A DNA stretch of 64,000 nt from Streptomyces cyaneus (GTDB lineage Bacteria > Actinomycetota > Actinomycetes > Streptomycetales > Streptomycetaceae): positions 558,001 through 622,000 of the forward strand of contig NZ_RQJW01000004.1 of the NCBI RefSeq assembly GCF_004028635.1, read 5' to 3'. This document shows, piece by piece, positions 57,907-64,000 of this stretch. The notes beneath the pieces were generated by a model. The model ran no database searches and was not told the DNA's origin. It was given only the letters and a program-made list of their open reading frames with translations. The stretch's first letter is position 1. Every line of letters starts with the position of its first letter. A program made the position numbers and the translations under genes.

Positions 57907-58782
57907 TCAGGGCACGGCGGGGCCGGTGATGTACCGCCCGTCCTCGTCGTACGGCCAGACATTGGGTACGCAGCCGTGCATGCCCTTGATCTGCTGCATC
58001 ATCGCGGGGGCCGGTTTCCCTGCGCCGGGGCAGCCGACGTGGCCGTGGTGGAGGAAGTGGCCGACCTCGTGGTTGATGATCAGCGCCCGGTAGGCCGTCA
58101 CGTCCTTGGCGTAGACGGGCGTCGCCAGTTCCCAACGCCTGAGGTTGACCATGACGTTCTCGGCCGCGCTGCAGTTGTACTCGCCGCCGGTGTCCAGCCC
58201 GTGCTGCCCGCAGATCTTGTCCACGGTCCCGGGGGTCGCGACGCGCAGGGCGAAGTCGGTGGCGCCGCCGGACACCCGCTGGAACGCCGACTTGCCGTCC
58301 GCCGTCCAGCCGCGCGGGTCGCCCAGGATGCTCTCCACCTGCTTGGCGACCTCGGTCAGCGACAGCTCGAGGTCGTCTTCCACCTCGACCCGGTAGCGCA
58401 GGGCCGTTCCCGTCCCCACCTTTGCGCTTGCGCCGGGCGCGGTGGTGAACGTGCCGGGTCCCGTGGCTGGGACGACGGGCTTGGAGGGCCGGGCGGACGG
58501 ACTCACCGACGGACTCGAAGACGCGCTCGGGCTCAACGACGCGCTCGGGCTCGAAGGCGGGCTCGGGGCGCGACCGGCCCCCGCCCGCCCGGTGGGCGCG
58601 GCGGCCTCTGTCGTGGAGTCTGACGTGAACGTCCATCCCGCAGCCGCGAAACCGGCGGCCCCGAGGACGGCCAGCGCGGTCAGACCTCCCCACAGCGGTC
58701 CCCTCCACCCGCGCGCGGGGGCGTGCGCGGGGCCGCTCCTGCGGCGACGGTTGCGGGACGGAGTTGCTCGGTGTGCGGTCAT
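57907..58782 (-). CDS. DUF3152 membrane-anchored zincin-like protein
   Basis: A 291-aa protein. The N-terminus is basic with one hydrophobic segment (GGLTALAVLGAAGFAAAGWTF) followed by a Ser/Pro repeat (SPSASLSPSASSSPSVSPS) that spaces the domain from the membrane. The C-terminal DUF3152 domain (about 135-290) contains ALIINHEVGHFLHHGH, an HExxH zinc site with a third His, and the ending CVPNVWPYDEDGRYITGPAVP. The family is thought to be metallopeptidase-like; the substrate is unknown. Confidence 0.9.
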   Translation of the reverse strand: MTAHRATPSRNRRRRSGPAHAPARGWRGPLWGGLTALAVLGAAGFAAAGWTFTSDSTTEAAAPTGRAGAGRAPSPPSSPSASLSPSASSSPSVSPSARPSKPVVPATGPGTFTTAPGASAKVGTGTALRYRVEVEDDLELSLTEVAKQVESILGDPRGWTADGKSAFQRVSGGATDFALRVATPGTVDKICGQHGLDTGGEYNCSAAENVMVNLRRWELATPVYAKDVTAYRALIINHEVGHFLHHGHVGCPGAGKPAPAMMQQIKGMHGCVPNVWPYDEDGRYITGPAVP

Positions 58783-58828
58783 GGTGGTTCAGGTTGTGAT
58801 CGTGATGTGATCGGATCTGGCTCAAGTG

Positions 58829-58870
58829 ATAACGAAAGGGTAACGGCGCCTGATGTGATCATCCGGTAAC
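58829..58870. promoter_or_regulatory. AfsQ1-like direct repeats upstream of the response regulator
   Basis: ATAAC-N6-GTAAC (58829-58844) nearly matches the GTnAC-N6-GTnAC site of AfsQ1. A further GTAAC lies at 58866-58870; the last two copies share a longer identity, GGTAAC(G/A)GCGCC. They lie 40-80 bases before the regulator ATG and suggest autoregulation. Confidence 0.5.
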
Positions 58871-58910
58871 AGCGCCCTGAACTCGTGAACGACGTGCCGA
58901 TACTGGGCCC

Positions 58911-59615
58911 ATGCCACGCGTTCTGCTGATCGAAGACGACCGTGCCGTGCGGGAGGGGGTCGCCCTCGCGCTGCGCCGCCAGGGCCACGAGGTCGCCGCC
59001 GCCGAGACCGGCGAGGAGGGGCTGGAGCGGCTGCGGTCCTTCCGGCCGGACGTCGTGGTGCTGGACCTGATGCTGCCCGGGATGCCGGGTCTGGACGTGT
59101 GCCGGGGGATGCGCGCCCTCGACCAGACGCTGCCGATCATCATGGCGACGGCGCGGGGCGACGACGAGGACATCGTCGTAGGACTGGAGGCCGGGGCGGA
59201 CGACTACGTCGTCAAGCCCGTGCAGGCGCGGGTGCTGGAGGCGCGGATCCGGGCCGTGCTGCGCCGGGCGGGCGGCGCGCCCGCCGACGGGGGCATACCG
59301 AAGATCGACACCTACGGCGACCTGGCCGTCGACCGGGCCGGGCTCTCGGTCACCTGGCGGGGTGAGCCGGTCGCGCTGGCCCCGTCCGAACTGCGGCTGC
59401 TGCTGACCCTGTCCGCCGCGCCCGGCCAGGTGTTCAGCCGGCAGCAGCTCCTGGAGGCGGTCTGGGAGCACAGCTACCACGGCGACGCGCGCCTGGTGGA
59501 CGCCTGCGTCAAGCGTCTGCGCGCCAAGATGGGCGAACCCCCGCGCGAACCCCGCTACATCCAGACCGTGCGCGGCTTCGGCTACCGGTTCGCCGCCCGG
59601 TTCGTCTCCCCATGA
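58911..59615 (+). CDS. OmpR-family response regulator, AfsQ1-like
   Basis: A 234-aa regulator with a receiver domain (residues 3-115; acidic pair LIEDDRAV, phospho-Asp in VVLDLMLPG, Thr in MATARGDDEDI, Lys in YVVKPVQ) and a winged-helix domain (about 135-230; LAPSELRLLLTLSAAPG, HSYHGDARLVDACVKRLRAKM, QTVRGFGYRF). YVVKPVQARVLEARIRAVLRR and the C-terminal pattern resemble AfsQ1, the regulator of antibiotic production. It overlaps the kinase gene by four bases. Confidence 0.93.
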   Translation: MPRVLLIEDDRAVREGVALALRRQGHEVAAAETGEEGLERLRSFRPDVVVLDLMLPGMPGLDVCRGMRALDQTLPIIMATARGDDEDIVVGLEAGADDYVVKPVQARVLEARIRAVLRRAGGAPADGGIPKIDTYGDLAVDRAGLSVTWRGEPVALAPSELRLLLTLSAAPGQVFSRQQLLEAVWEHSYHGDARLVDACVKRLRAKMGEPPREPRYIQTVRGFGYRFAARFVSP

Positions 59616-61111
59616 CGGCGCGCGACGGATCCGCGTCGAGGCCGACGTTCCGGATGAGACCCCCGCAACTGCGCGGCCTGCGCGTGCGGCTGGTGGTGGC
59701 CTTCGTACTCGTCGCCGCGCTCACCGCCGCGACCACCGGCGCCCTGACGTTCCGGGAGGCACGCACGGGAGTGCTCCAGCAGAGCCAGGACGCCGTGATC
59801 AAGCAGCTGCGCGCCCAGCTCGACCGGCTCGCCCCCGAACTCGCCGTCCCCCCGGGCGAGTCGGAGCTGCGGCGCTTCGCGGCCGACGTGGCCGCCGCCG
59901 AACCGGCCGGAACCTGGCGGGTGTTGGTCGCCTACGGCGATCTGAGCGTGAAGTCCGCCGTCGACGACCCGTTCGAGGAACTGACCCCTGCCCTGCGGGA
60001 GGCCGTGAACTCCAGCCGGGCCACCGTCTTCCAGCGGGTGCGCAGCGGCGACCACACCGCGCTGGTCGTCGGCATGACGGTCACCTTCGCCACGCCCGAC
60101 ATGGCCGCCTCCGGGGTGCAGGTCTTCCTCACCGTTCCGCAGACCGCCGAGGCGGCTTCCGTCGACGCCCTGGTGACCGCCATCGAACGGGCCACCCTGC
60201 CCGCCCTCGGGCTCGCCGTACTGCTCGCGCTGCTCGCCGCCCGCGGGGTGCTGCGGCCGGTGCGTGCGCTGCGGCACGCCACCCGCAGGATCGCCGAGGG
60301 GCGCCTCGACACCCGGCTCGCGGTCGACGGCTCCGACGAACTCGCCGACCTCTCGCACACGTTCAACGAGACGGCCGCTGCCCTGGAGGCGTCCGTGGCC
60401 GAACTGCGCGGCATGGAGGCCCGGGCCCGCCGGTTCGCCGCGGACGTCTCGCACGAACTGCGCACCCCGCTGGCCGCCATGTCGGCGGTCACCGACGTCC
60501 TCGACGAGGACGCCGCCCGCCTCGACCCCGACACCGCCACCGCGGTCCGGCTGATCAGCGAGGAGACCGTGAAACTGGCCCGGCTGGTGGACGACCTGAT
60601 GGAGATCTCCCGCTTCGACGCGGGCGCGGCCGTGCTGCACCTGGACGAGATCGACCTCGCCGAGTCCCTGCGGCGCACGCTCGCCGCCCGTGCCTGGACC
60701 GACCAGGTGGACGCCGACCTGCCACCACCCGACGCCGTACGCGGACGCGTCGACCCGCGCCGCCTCGACGTGGTCGTCGCGAACCTGGTCGGCAACGCGC
60801 TGCGGCACGGCGCCCGACCGGTCCGGCTGCGGCTGTACGGCCGCACGGAGAGCCTCGCGGTCATCGAAGTGCTGGACAGTGGCCCCGGCATCCCCGACAC
60901 CGTGCTCCCGCATGTCTTCGAGCGGTTCTACAAGTCCGACGCCGCCCGCACCCGCACCGAGGGCAGCGGTCTCGGCCTCGCCATCACCGCGGAGAACGTC
61001 CGGGTGCACGGCGGCACCGTCCGGGCGGCGAACCGTCCGCAGGGCGGCGCCGTCTTCACGGTGGAACTCCCGCTGCGCCGGGACGCATCGACCTCGGAGA
61101 GTGGAGAGTGA
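59612..61111 (+). CDS. Sensor histidine kinase, AfsQ2/CseC-like
   Basis: A 499-aa membrane kinase. It has a first helix (LVVAFVLVAALTAATTG), an extracytoplasmic sensor of about 140 residues, a second helix (LPALGLAVLLALLAARGVL), HAMP (RPVRALRHATRRIAEGRLDTRL), H-box FAADVSHELRTPLAAM, N-box VVANLVGNALRHG, and catalytic boxes DSGPGIPD and GSGLGLAI. Cognate partner of the preceding regulator (ATGA overlap), and coupled to a lipoprotein downstream (GTGA overlap) that may modulate sensing. Confidence 0.94.
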   Translation: MTARDGSASRPTFRMRPPQLRGLRVRLVVAFVLVAALTAATTGALTFREARTGVLQQSQDAVIKQLRAQLDRLAPELAVPPGESELRRFAADVAAAEPAGTWRVLVAYGDLSVKSAVDDPFEELTPALREAVNSSRATVFQRVRSGDHTALVVGMTVTFATPDMAASGVQVFLTVPQTAEAASVDALVTAIERATLPALGLAVLLALLAARGVLRPVRALRHATRRIAEGRLDTRLAVDGSDELADLSHTFNETAAALEASVAELRGMEARARRFAADVSHELRTPLAAMSAVTDVLDEDAARLDPDTATAVRLISEETVKLARLVDDLMEISRFDAGAAVLHLDEIDLAESLRRTLAARAWTDQVDADLPPPDAVRGRVDPRRLDVVVANLVGNALRHGARPVRLRLYGRTESLAVIEVLDSGPGIPDTVLPHVFERFYKSDAARTRTEGSGLGLAITAENVRVHGGTVRAANRPQGGAVFTVELPLRRDASTSESGE

Positions 61112-61683
61112 GAGCCGTGCGCCGAGTCGCGCTGCTGGCCGTTCCCGCCCTGTTCGGGCTCGCTTCCTGCGGCATCCCCGAGACCGGTGTGGTGGAGGCG
61201 GGCGGGCCCGCCGGTGGGGTGGTGCCGACGATACGGGTGTACTTCGCGGCGGACGGCGCTCTCGTCGCCGTATCGCGCAGGAGCATCGTGATGGTCGATG
61301 CCGAGTCGGCGGTGGAGCTCCTGCTCCTGGGCCCGACCGACGCGGAACGCGCCAAGGGGCTGACGACGGGGCTGCGACCGCCGGGCATGCTGCCGACGCT
61401 CGCACCGGACCCGTGGGGCACCCCCGATGCCTCCTACGGTCCCGCGCCGGAGGGACTCGCCGCGGCCGGTCCCGTCAGGGCGACGACCGGCGACAAGGGC
61501 ATATCCATCGAACTGACCGCCGCGGCAGGCGAGTTGTCCGGCCTGGCGGTGGACCAGCTGACCTGCACGGTCCTCGGTGTCCAGCGCCTGGCCGCCCCGT
61601 CGGCCGAACCACTGCCGGTGACCGTCACGGGGCCGGACGGCCGACGCGCGGAGGGAGGCGGCGCGAGCTGTCCCGAACGGTGA
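61108..61683 (+). CDS. GerMN-domain lipoprotein of the two-component operon
   Basis: A 191-aa protein with a lipoprotein signal (LLAVPALFGLASC) and a GerMN/spore-germination-like region VRVYFA-type strand (TIRVYFAADGALVAVSR), AVELLLLGPTDAERAKGLTTGLRPP. Lipoproteins of this kind adjoin AfsQ2/CseC kinases and may restrain or tune them, as CseA does for CseC. GTG start overlaps the kinase stop; a GTG nine bases on is an alternative. Confidence 0.85.
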   Translation: MRAVRRVALLAVPALFGLASCGIPETGVVEAGGPAGGVVPTIRVYFAADGALVAVSRRSIVMVDAESAVELLLLGPTDAERAKGLTTGLRPPGMLPTLAPDPWGTPDASYGPAPEGLAAAGPVRATTGDKGISIELTAAAGELSGLAVDQLTCTVLGVQRLAAPSAEPLPVTVTGPDGRRAEGGGASCPER

Positions 61684-61716
61684 CGCAGGCATCCCGGACC
61701 GAGATCGGCAATCAGA

Positions 61717-61746
61717 TTGCACGAGACGTCTCGTCTCGCTTACGGT
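61717..61746 (+). promoter_or_regulatory. Promoter with a perfect 14-bp palindrome in its spacer
   Basis: TTGCAC (61717-61722), an 18-base spacer and TACGGT (61741-61746) precede the glycosyltransferase ATG by only seven bases, so the mRNA would be leaderless. ACGAGACGTCTCGT (61721-61734) is a perfect palindrome lying between the two hexamers, typical of a TetR operator. No TetR gene is adjacent inside the window. Confidence 0.6.
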
Positions 61747-61753
61747 GGGGCTC

Positions 61754-62974
61754 ATGACCAGTCGCCCCGCACACATCGCCATGTTCTCCATCGCCGCCCA
61801 CGGCCACGTGAACCCCAGCCTCGAAGTGATCCGCGAGCTCGTGGCGCGCGGGCACCGGGTCACCTACGCGATTCCGCCCCTGTTCGCCGAGAAGGTCGCC
61901 GAGACCGGTGCCGAGCCGAAGCTCTGGAACTCCACGCTGCCCGGACCCGACGACGACCCGGCGGCGTGGGGCACCACCCTCCTGGACAACGTGGAGCCCT
62001 TCCTGGCGGACGCGATCCAGGCCCTGCCGCAGCTGATCGAGGCCTACGACGGCGACGAACCCGACCTCGTGCTGCACGACACCGCCTCCTACCCGGCCCG
62101 GGTCCTCGCCCACCGCTGGGGAGTCAGGGCGATCTCGCTCTCGCCGCACATGGTCGCCTGGGACGGCTACGAGGAGGAGGTCACCGAGCCCATGTGGGCC
62201 GAGCCGAAGAAGACCGAGCGCGGCAAGGCCTACTACGCCCGCTTCCAGGCCTGGCTGGACGAGAACGGCATCGACCAGGACCCCGACTCCTTCGGCGGCC
62301 GACCCGACCGCTCGCTCGTCCTCATCCCCAAGGCACTTCAGTGGAACGCCGACCAGGTCGACGAGAGCCGCTACACCTTCGTCGGCGCCTGCCAGGGCGA
62401 CCGCTCGGCCCAGGGGGACTGGCGGCGACCGGCCGGCGCGGACAAGGTGCTCCTCGTCTCCCTCGGCTCCGCCTTCACCAAGCAACCCGGCTTCTACCGC
62501 GAGTGCGCCAAGGCCTTCGGCGACCTGCCCGGCTGGCACATGGTGCTGCAGATCGGCAGGCACGTCGACCCGGCCGAGCTGGGCGAGATCCCCGCCAACG
62601 TGGAAGTGAGGGAATGGGTACCGCAGTTGGCCATCCTGAAGCAGGCCGACGCCTTCATCACGCACGCGGGTGCCGGCGGCAGCCAGGAGGGGCTCGCGAC
62701 CGCCACACCGATGGTCGCCGTACCGCAGGCCGCCGACCAGTTCGGCAACGCGGACGTACTCCAGTCCCTCGGCGTCGCCCGCCACATCCCCACGGAGGAG
62801 GCGACCGCCGAGGCCCTGCGCGCCGCCGTCCTCACGCTCGTCGACGACCCGGAGGTCGCCCGGCGCCTGAAGGACATCCAGGCGCAGATGGCCCAGGAGG
62901 GCGGCACCACGCGGGCCGCCGACCTGATCGAGGCCGAGCTGGCCGCCGTACGAGAAGCGCACGGGAACACCTGA
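61754..62974 (+). CDS. Macrolide-type glycosyltransferase (MGT/OleD family, GT1)
   Basis: A 406-aa GT-B enzyme that uses a UDP-sugar to glycosylate and inactivate macrolides or other phenolic and hydroxylated acceptors. The N-domain begins HIAMFSIAAHGHVNPSLEVI, where the His is the conserved base. The C-domain has the nucleotide-sugar motif EWVPQLAILKQADAFITHAGAGGSQEGLATATPMVAVPQAADQFGNA. It is close to S. lividans MgtA and OleD. The ATG at MTSRPAH is used because the promoter ends seven bases before it. A bidirectional terminator follows. Confidence 0.93.
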   Translation: MTSRPAHIAMFSIAAHGHVNPSLEVIRELVARGHRVTYAIPPLFAEKVAETGAEPKLWNSTLPGPDDDPAAWGTTLLDNVEPFLADAIQALPQLIEAYDGDEPDLVLHDTASYPARVLAHRWGVRAISLSPHMVAWDGYEEEVTEPMWAEPKKTERGKAYYARFQAWLDENGIDQDPDSFGGRPDRSLVLIPKALQWNADQVDESRYTFVGACQGDRSAQGDWRRPAGADKVLLVSLGSAFTKQPGFYRECAKAFGDLPGWHMVLQIGRHVDPAELGEIPANVEVREWVPQLAILKQADAFITHAGAGGSQEGLATATPMVAVPQAADQFGNADVLQSLGVARHIPTEEATAEALRAAVLTLVDDPEVARRLKDIQAQMAQEGGTTRAADLIEAELAAVREAHGNT

Positions 62975-62983
62975 AGGAGCAGA

Positions 62984-63012
62984 GCCCGTTGACTCCCCTG
63001 TGGTCAACGGGC
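62984..63012. terminator. Bidirectional terminator between the glycosyltransferase and MMPL genes
   Basis: GCCCGTTGAC (62984-62993) pairs perfectly with GTCAACGGGC (63003-63012) around a nine-base loop, starting 10 bases after the glycosyltransferase stop and 22 bases from the MMPL stop. Confidence 0.75.
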
Positions 63013-63033
63013 CCTGCTGGTCGGGAGGGTGGG

Positions 63034-64000
63034 TCAGACGGGCACCCGCTCGCCCTCGTCGTCCCGGGCCGCGCTGCGCGTCACGGCCTCGGGCGCCTCG
63101 TCGTGTGTCAGGTCAGGCAGGCGGTTCAGCCACTTCGGCAGGTACCAGTTGCGCTCGCCCAGCAGGGCCATCACCGCCGGGAGCAGTACACCCCGGATGA
63201 TCGTCGCGTCGATGAGGACCGCGGCCGCGAGACCGACGCCCATCTGCTTCATGGACTGCATCGACAGCGTGCCGAAGATCGCGAACACGGCGACCATGAT
63301 GACCGCGGCGCTGGTGACGACCCCGGCCGTGGTGACCACGCCGTGCTGGATCGCGTCCTTCGTCGTACGGCCCCGCAGACGCGCCTCGCGGATCCGCGAG
63401 ACCACGAACACGTGGTAGTCCATCGACAGGCCGAACAGGATCACGAACAGGAACAGCGGCAGCCAGGTGATGATGGCGCCGACGCCCTCCGCGCCCACCA
63501 GGGACGCGCCCCAGCCGTGCTGGAAGACGGCGACGAGGATGCCGTAGGCCGCGCCCACCGACAGCAGGTTCAGCACGATCGACGTGATCGCGACCGTCAG
63601 CGAGCGGAACGACAGCAGCATCAGCACGAAGGCGAAGACCACGACGAAGGCGAAGACCGGGATGACGGCTCCGGCCAGCTCGTCGTTGAAGTCCTTCGAG
63701 CCGGCGACCTGTCCGGTGATCGGCGCCTCGACGCCGTCCACCTTGCCGAGCGTGGCCGGGCGGACCTCGTCGCGCAGCTTGTCCAGGCTCGCCCCTGCCT
63801 TGTCGAGGTCGGAGCCGCCGACCAGCGGGACGTACACGAAGGCGACGTTCTGGTCGTCGTGCAGCTTGATCTCGACCGGGCCGCGCGAGGCGCCCGAACT
63901 GACCGCCCGCTCACGGAAGTCGGCGAGCGCGGACTTCACCTCGGGAGCGTTGATGTCGTTCGCCTTGACGACCACCTCGGCCGGCTCGGAGCCGCCCGGG
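63034..64000 (-). CDS. MMPL/RND-family transporter, N-terminal half outside window
   Basis: Only the last 322 codons are inside. They contain the second extracytoplasmic loop end and the C-terminal helix bundle: VIPVFAFVVVFAFVLMLLSFRSL, SVGAAYGILVAVFQHGWG, WLPLFLFVILFGLSMDYHVFVVSRIREARLRG (the MMPL signature with the charged pair), TTAGVVTSAAVIMVAVFAIFG, and MKQMGVGLAAAVLIDATIIRGVLLPAVMALLG. Actinomycete MMPL proteins export lipids or drugs by proton motive force. The rest of the gene lies beyond the right edge. Confidence 0.93.
   Translation of the reverse strand, partial: PGGSEPAEVVVKANDINAPEVKSALADFRERAVSSGASRGPVEIKLHDDQNVAFVYVPLVGGSDLDKAGASLDKLRDEVRPATLGKVDGVEAPITGQVAGSKDFNDELAGAVIPVFAFVVVFAFVLMLLSFRSLTVAITSIVLNLLSVGAAYGILVAVFQHGWGASLVGAEGVGAIITWLPLFLFVILFGLSMDYHVFVVSRIREARLRGRTTKDAIQHGVVTTAGVVTSAAVIMVAVFAIFGTLSMQSMKQMGVGLAAAVLIDATIIRGVLLPAVMALLGERNWYLPKWLNRLPDLTHDEAPEAVTRSAARDDEGERVPV

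Overview
The window is from the chromosome of a high-GC actinomycete, almost certainly Streptomyces. Codon third positions are strongly G/C, GTG and TTG starts are frequent, and the gene set is characteristic: a bifunctional geosmin synthase, a gamma-butyrolactone (GBL) AfsA/receptor locus, a Streptomyces subtilisin inhibitor, an SAV2148-type HEPN protein, a DUF6230/DUF6114 pair, HSP18 with a RheA-type operator, and the TreX/TreY/TreZ trehalose pathway. No tRNA, rRNA, insertion sequence, prophage or CRISPR array was seen. The genes at both edges are cut: a histidine kinase on the left (C-terminal end missing) and an MMPL transporter on the right (N-terminal half missing).

Layout. 0-6 kb, all minus strand: NIT-domain histidine kinase, sugar-type binding lipoprotein, PF04672 methyltransferase, DUF6114 and DUF6230. 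6-10.6 kb, secreted proteins: a small 4-Cys secreted protein behind a perfect 15-bp inverted repeat, an AA10 copper monooxygenase with a C-terminal membrane anchor, and a subtilisin-family protease with a P-domain. 10.7-16.6 kb, a GBL/butenolide signalling locus: ScbR-type receptor, AfsA-type synthase, second receptor-like TetR, DUF89 phosphatase, cytochrome P450 and alpha/beta hydrolase, with recognisable ARE operators. 16.7-20.8 kb: an SsuABC/NMT1-type ABC importer broken up by repeats and a G-rich spacer. 20.9-28 kb: Tat-exported endonuclease/phosphatase-fold protein, geoA, an unrecognised 490-aa protein and a phenoxazinone-synthase-like multicopper oxidase. 28-31.8 kb: PDZ membrane protein, LysE exporter, M24 peptidase and a degenerate APH-fold protein. 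31.9-44.1 kb: treZ, treY and treX (glgX), interleaved with DUF1707-FHA, an M14 carboxypeptidase translationally coupled to an SSI inhibitor, a second M14 enzyme and an MFS transporter. 44.3-46.6 kb: a two-gene copper amine oxidase-like pair. 46.7-54.7 kb: HEPN protein, DEDDh exonuclease, YbaK deacylase, EamA transporter with divergent LysR, RheA/HSP18 with two DUF2267 genes, and an APH kinase. 54.8-64 kb: an ATPase-less carbohydrate ABC importer, a DUF3152 zincin, an AfsQ1/Q2-like two-component system with its lipoprotein, a macrolide glycosyltransferase, and an MMPL transporter.

The strongest candidate for an undescribed system is the GBL/butenolide locus. It places an AfsA homologue, whose direct product is a phosphorylated butenolide, one gene away from a DUF89-family metal phosphatase and close to a P450, with no visible reductase. 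Other notable features are a translationally coupled carboxypeptidase-protease inhibitor pair, a split copper amine oxidase with an altered cofactor motif, a histidine kinase lacking its expected phosphoacceptor histidine, an APH-fold protein lacking its catalytic residues, and in-gene minisatellites. All functional statements rest on motif reading and family knowledge; no database search was run.
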